From Methanoregula sp. (GTDB lineage Archaea; Halobacteriota; Methanomicrobia; Methanomicrobiales; Methanospirillaceae), in assembly GCA_028705545.1 (NCBI GenBank), contig JAQWDG010000118.1:1-5817 (forward strand): 5,817 nt of DNA, given 5' to 3'. Positions 5,153-5,817 of this stretch are shown piece after piece; positions within the stretch are counted from its first letter, which is position 1; each line of letters starts with the position of its first letter. Below the pieces are notes generated by a model. It searched no databases, had not been told where the DNA came from, and saw nothing but the letters and a program-made list of their open reading frames with translations. Position numbers and translations under genes: made by a program.

Positions 5153-5669
5153 ACAGGACGAGTTCGAGATACGAGGCGAGGATCGGCTCGCCACTAATTC
5201 CCATCTCTTTTGCAAGTGTTGAAATTTTTGCCTCTGTACCGGTACTGCTCTCTTCGGCCATGATCTCGATCTCGACAAACGTGCCAAGACCTTCGACCGT
5301 GTCGAGCGCAAACGCTGCGTCGCCCAGCCGGTAGTTCTCCCGCCACTTGTTTACTTCGGCAGTCCGGGTAAACCCGAGCCGTAACAGGATTTTTTCAAAG
5401 ACCTCGCCGGATTCTATCGTGGTGTTGAGTTCCTCCCGGGCCTTGAGCCCGTATTCTTTGAGTTTTTTTCCTTTGTAGGTCAGGAGCGTGTGGTCGCCGT
5501 AATACCGGACCCTGAGCGCCTCGTCGGTTTTGCCAAAATCCCGGTGCGGGGCATTGTAATAGAGATCGTGCTCGTGGTCTTTGCCGGTAAACTCAGCTCC
5601 TTTTTCCCTGAGGCGCTCCCGGACGGGATCGAGCGAGGGTACCTCCACCTTGAGTTCTATTTCAAGCAT
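5142..5669 (-). CDS. cyaB: CYTH-domain protein, class IV adenylate cyclase (CyaB)-like
   Basis: The 175-residue protein is the normal length of the CyaB/thiamine-triphosphatase-like group. It starts with the defining ExExK motif, E3-I-E5-L-K7. Further tunnel-lining residues are visible: D35 in HEHDLYYN, R53 and R55 in ALRVRYY, K66 and K68 in LLTYKGKK, R78-E79-E80, K108 and R110 in NKWRENY, D123 in ALDTVEGLG, and E133 and E135 in VEIEI. The ending SYLELVL is also typical. Such enzymes bind triphosphates with Mg or Mn. Homologues make cAMP or hydrolyse tripolyphosphate or thiamine triphosphate, so the reaction here is not decided by sequence. It is the only minus-strand gene in the window, convergent with the phosphoesterase gene and divergent from the FKBP gene. 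No clear Shine-Dalgarno site precedes its ATG. The symbol reflects family, not proven activity. Confidence 0.9.
   Translation of the reverse strand: MLEIELKVEVPSLDPVRERLREKGAEFTGKDHEHDLYYNAPHRDFGKTDEALRVRYYGDHTLLTYKGKKLKEYGLKAREELNTTIESGEVFEKILLRLGFTRTAEVNKWRENYRLGDAAFALDTVEGLGTFVEIEIMAEESSTGTEAKISTLAKEMGISGEPILASYLELVLSRQ
5145..5156. repeat. Perfect 12-bp palindrome at the overlapping convergent gene ends
   Basis: CTGTCTAGACAG is its own reverse complement. It contains the phosphoesterase stop TAG (5150-5152) and directly abuts the stop codon of the CYTH gene (5142-5144, minus strand). It could be a protein binding site or a 3'-end signal working in both directions, or chance. As RNA it could form at most a short stem. 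Confidence 0.6.
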
Positions 5670-5681
5670 AGTCGTGCCACA

Positions 5682-5689
5682 CTTTTATC
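5682..5689 (+). promoter_or_regulatory. Probable TATA box of the FKBP gene
   Basis: CTTTTATC lies about 40 bp before the ATG at 5726. The predicted start point is near 5711-5713, giving a leader of about 14 nt that contains a weak AGGT (5716-5719) as a possible partial Shine-Dalgarno site. The element sits within the 56-bp gap shared with the divergent CYTH gene. Confidence 0.45.
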
Positions 5690-5704
5690 TGTCCCTGTTG
5701 TGAC

Positions 5705-5713
5705 TTAATATAG
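5705..5713 (-). promoter_or_regulatory. Probable TATA box of the CYTH (cyaB-like) gene
   Basis: On the minus strand this reads CTATATTAA, centred about 40 bp before the ATG whose first base is 5669. The predicted start point is near 5682-5684, which falls on the FKBP TATA-like element. Read on the plus strand the same bases (TTAATATAG) lie too close to the FKBP ATG to be its usual TATA box. Confidence 0.45.
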
Positions 5714-5725
5714 ACAGGTACGATT

Positions 5726-5817
5726 ATGGCAATAAAGGAAGGAGATTTTGTAAAGCTCAGTTATACCGGCAGCGCAAACGGCATGGTCTTTGATACCACC
5801 GATGAGGATGCAGCAAA
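5726..5817 (+). CDS. FKBP-type peptidyl-prolyl cis-trans isomerase, N-terminal fragment
   Basis: Thirty complete codons are visible before the window ends inside the gene. The peptide begins MAIKEGDFVKLSYTGSANG and continues MVFDTTDEDAA. The pattern of a charged start, then VKLSYTG, then a short loop and VFDTT, is the first strand and tyrosine-aspartate active-site region of FKBP domains. It fits best the archaeal SlyD-like form, a cytoplasmic folding helper that often carries an inserted chaperone flap. The flap and C-terminus lie outside the window, so short and long forms cannot be told apart. It is divergent from the CYTH gene with 56 bp between the start codons. Confidence 0.85.
   Translation, partial: MAIKEGDFVKLSYTGSANGMVFDTTDEDAA

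Overview
The window looks like ordinary chromosome of a methanogenic euryarchaeon, most likely of the order Methanomicrobiales (Methanoregula-like; the genus is a guess). Evidence for this is the moderately GC-rich coding sequence, AT-rich archaeal TATA-type promoters, few Shine-Dalgarno sites, a pyruvoyl-dependent arginine decarboxylase, a B12-binding/radical SAM protein resembling the methanogen MJ_1487 family, a COG2129-type phosphoesterase and an archaeal-type FKBP prolyl isomerase.

Bases 1-2062 are the 3' part of an operon. It holds the C-terminal membrane anchor of an extracytoplasmic protein (1-180), an ABC ATPase (195-866) and a MacB/FtsX-type permease (863-2062) that overlaps the ATPase gene by 4 bp. 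Together they look like an export or cell-envelope ABC module with a membrane-anchored partner. The permease carries a duplicated (Gly)5 hexapeptide in its extracytoplasmic domain.

Bases 2063-2276 form a 214-bp gap with a possible terminator, a TATA-like element and a short Cys-rich reading frame of doubtful reality. An AT-rich, probably leaderless promoter then serves pdaD (2277-2819), which makes agmatine. A secreted lipoprotein of unknown function follows, with its own TATA box (2870-3346), and ends at a T7 tract. Next come the B12-binding/radical SAM protein (3394-4488) and a metallophosphoesterase (4511-5152), whose TATA box overlaps the stop codon of the radical SAM gene.

The only minus-strand gene is a CYTH/class IV adenylate cyclase-like protein (5142-5669). 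Its 3' end overlaps the phosphoesterase gene by 11 bp at a perfect 12-bp palindrome. It is divergent from an FKBP-type prolyl isomerase (5726 onward, cut by the window edge), and the predicted TATA boxes of the two fall close to each other's predicted start points.

I see no CRISPR array, insertion sequence, rRNA or tRNA, and no convincing new multi-gene system. The most worthwhile leads are the functionally orphan radical SAM protein, the short Cys-rich frame upstream of pdaD, the regulatory architecture around the CYTH gene, and the AT-rich 5' end of the phosphoesterase gene.
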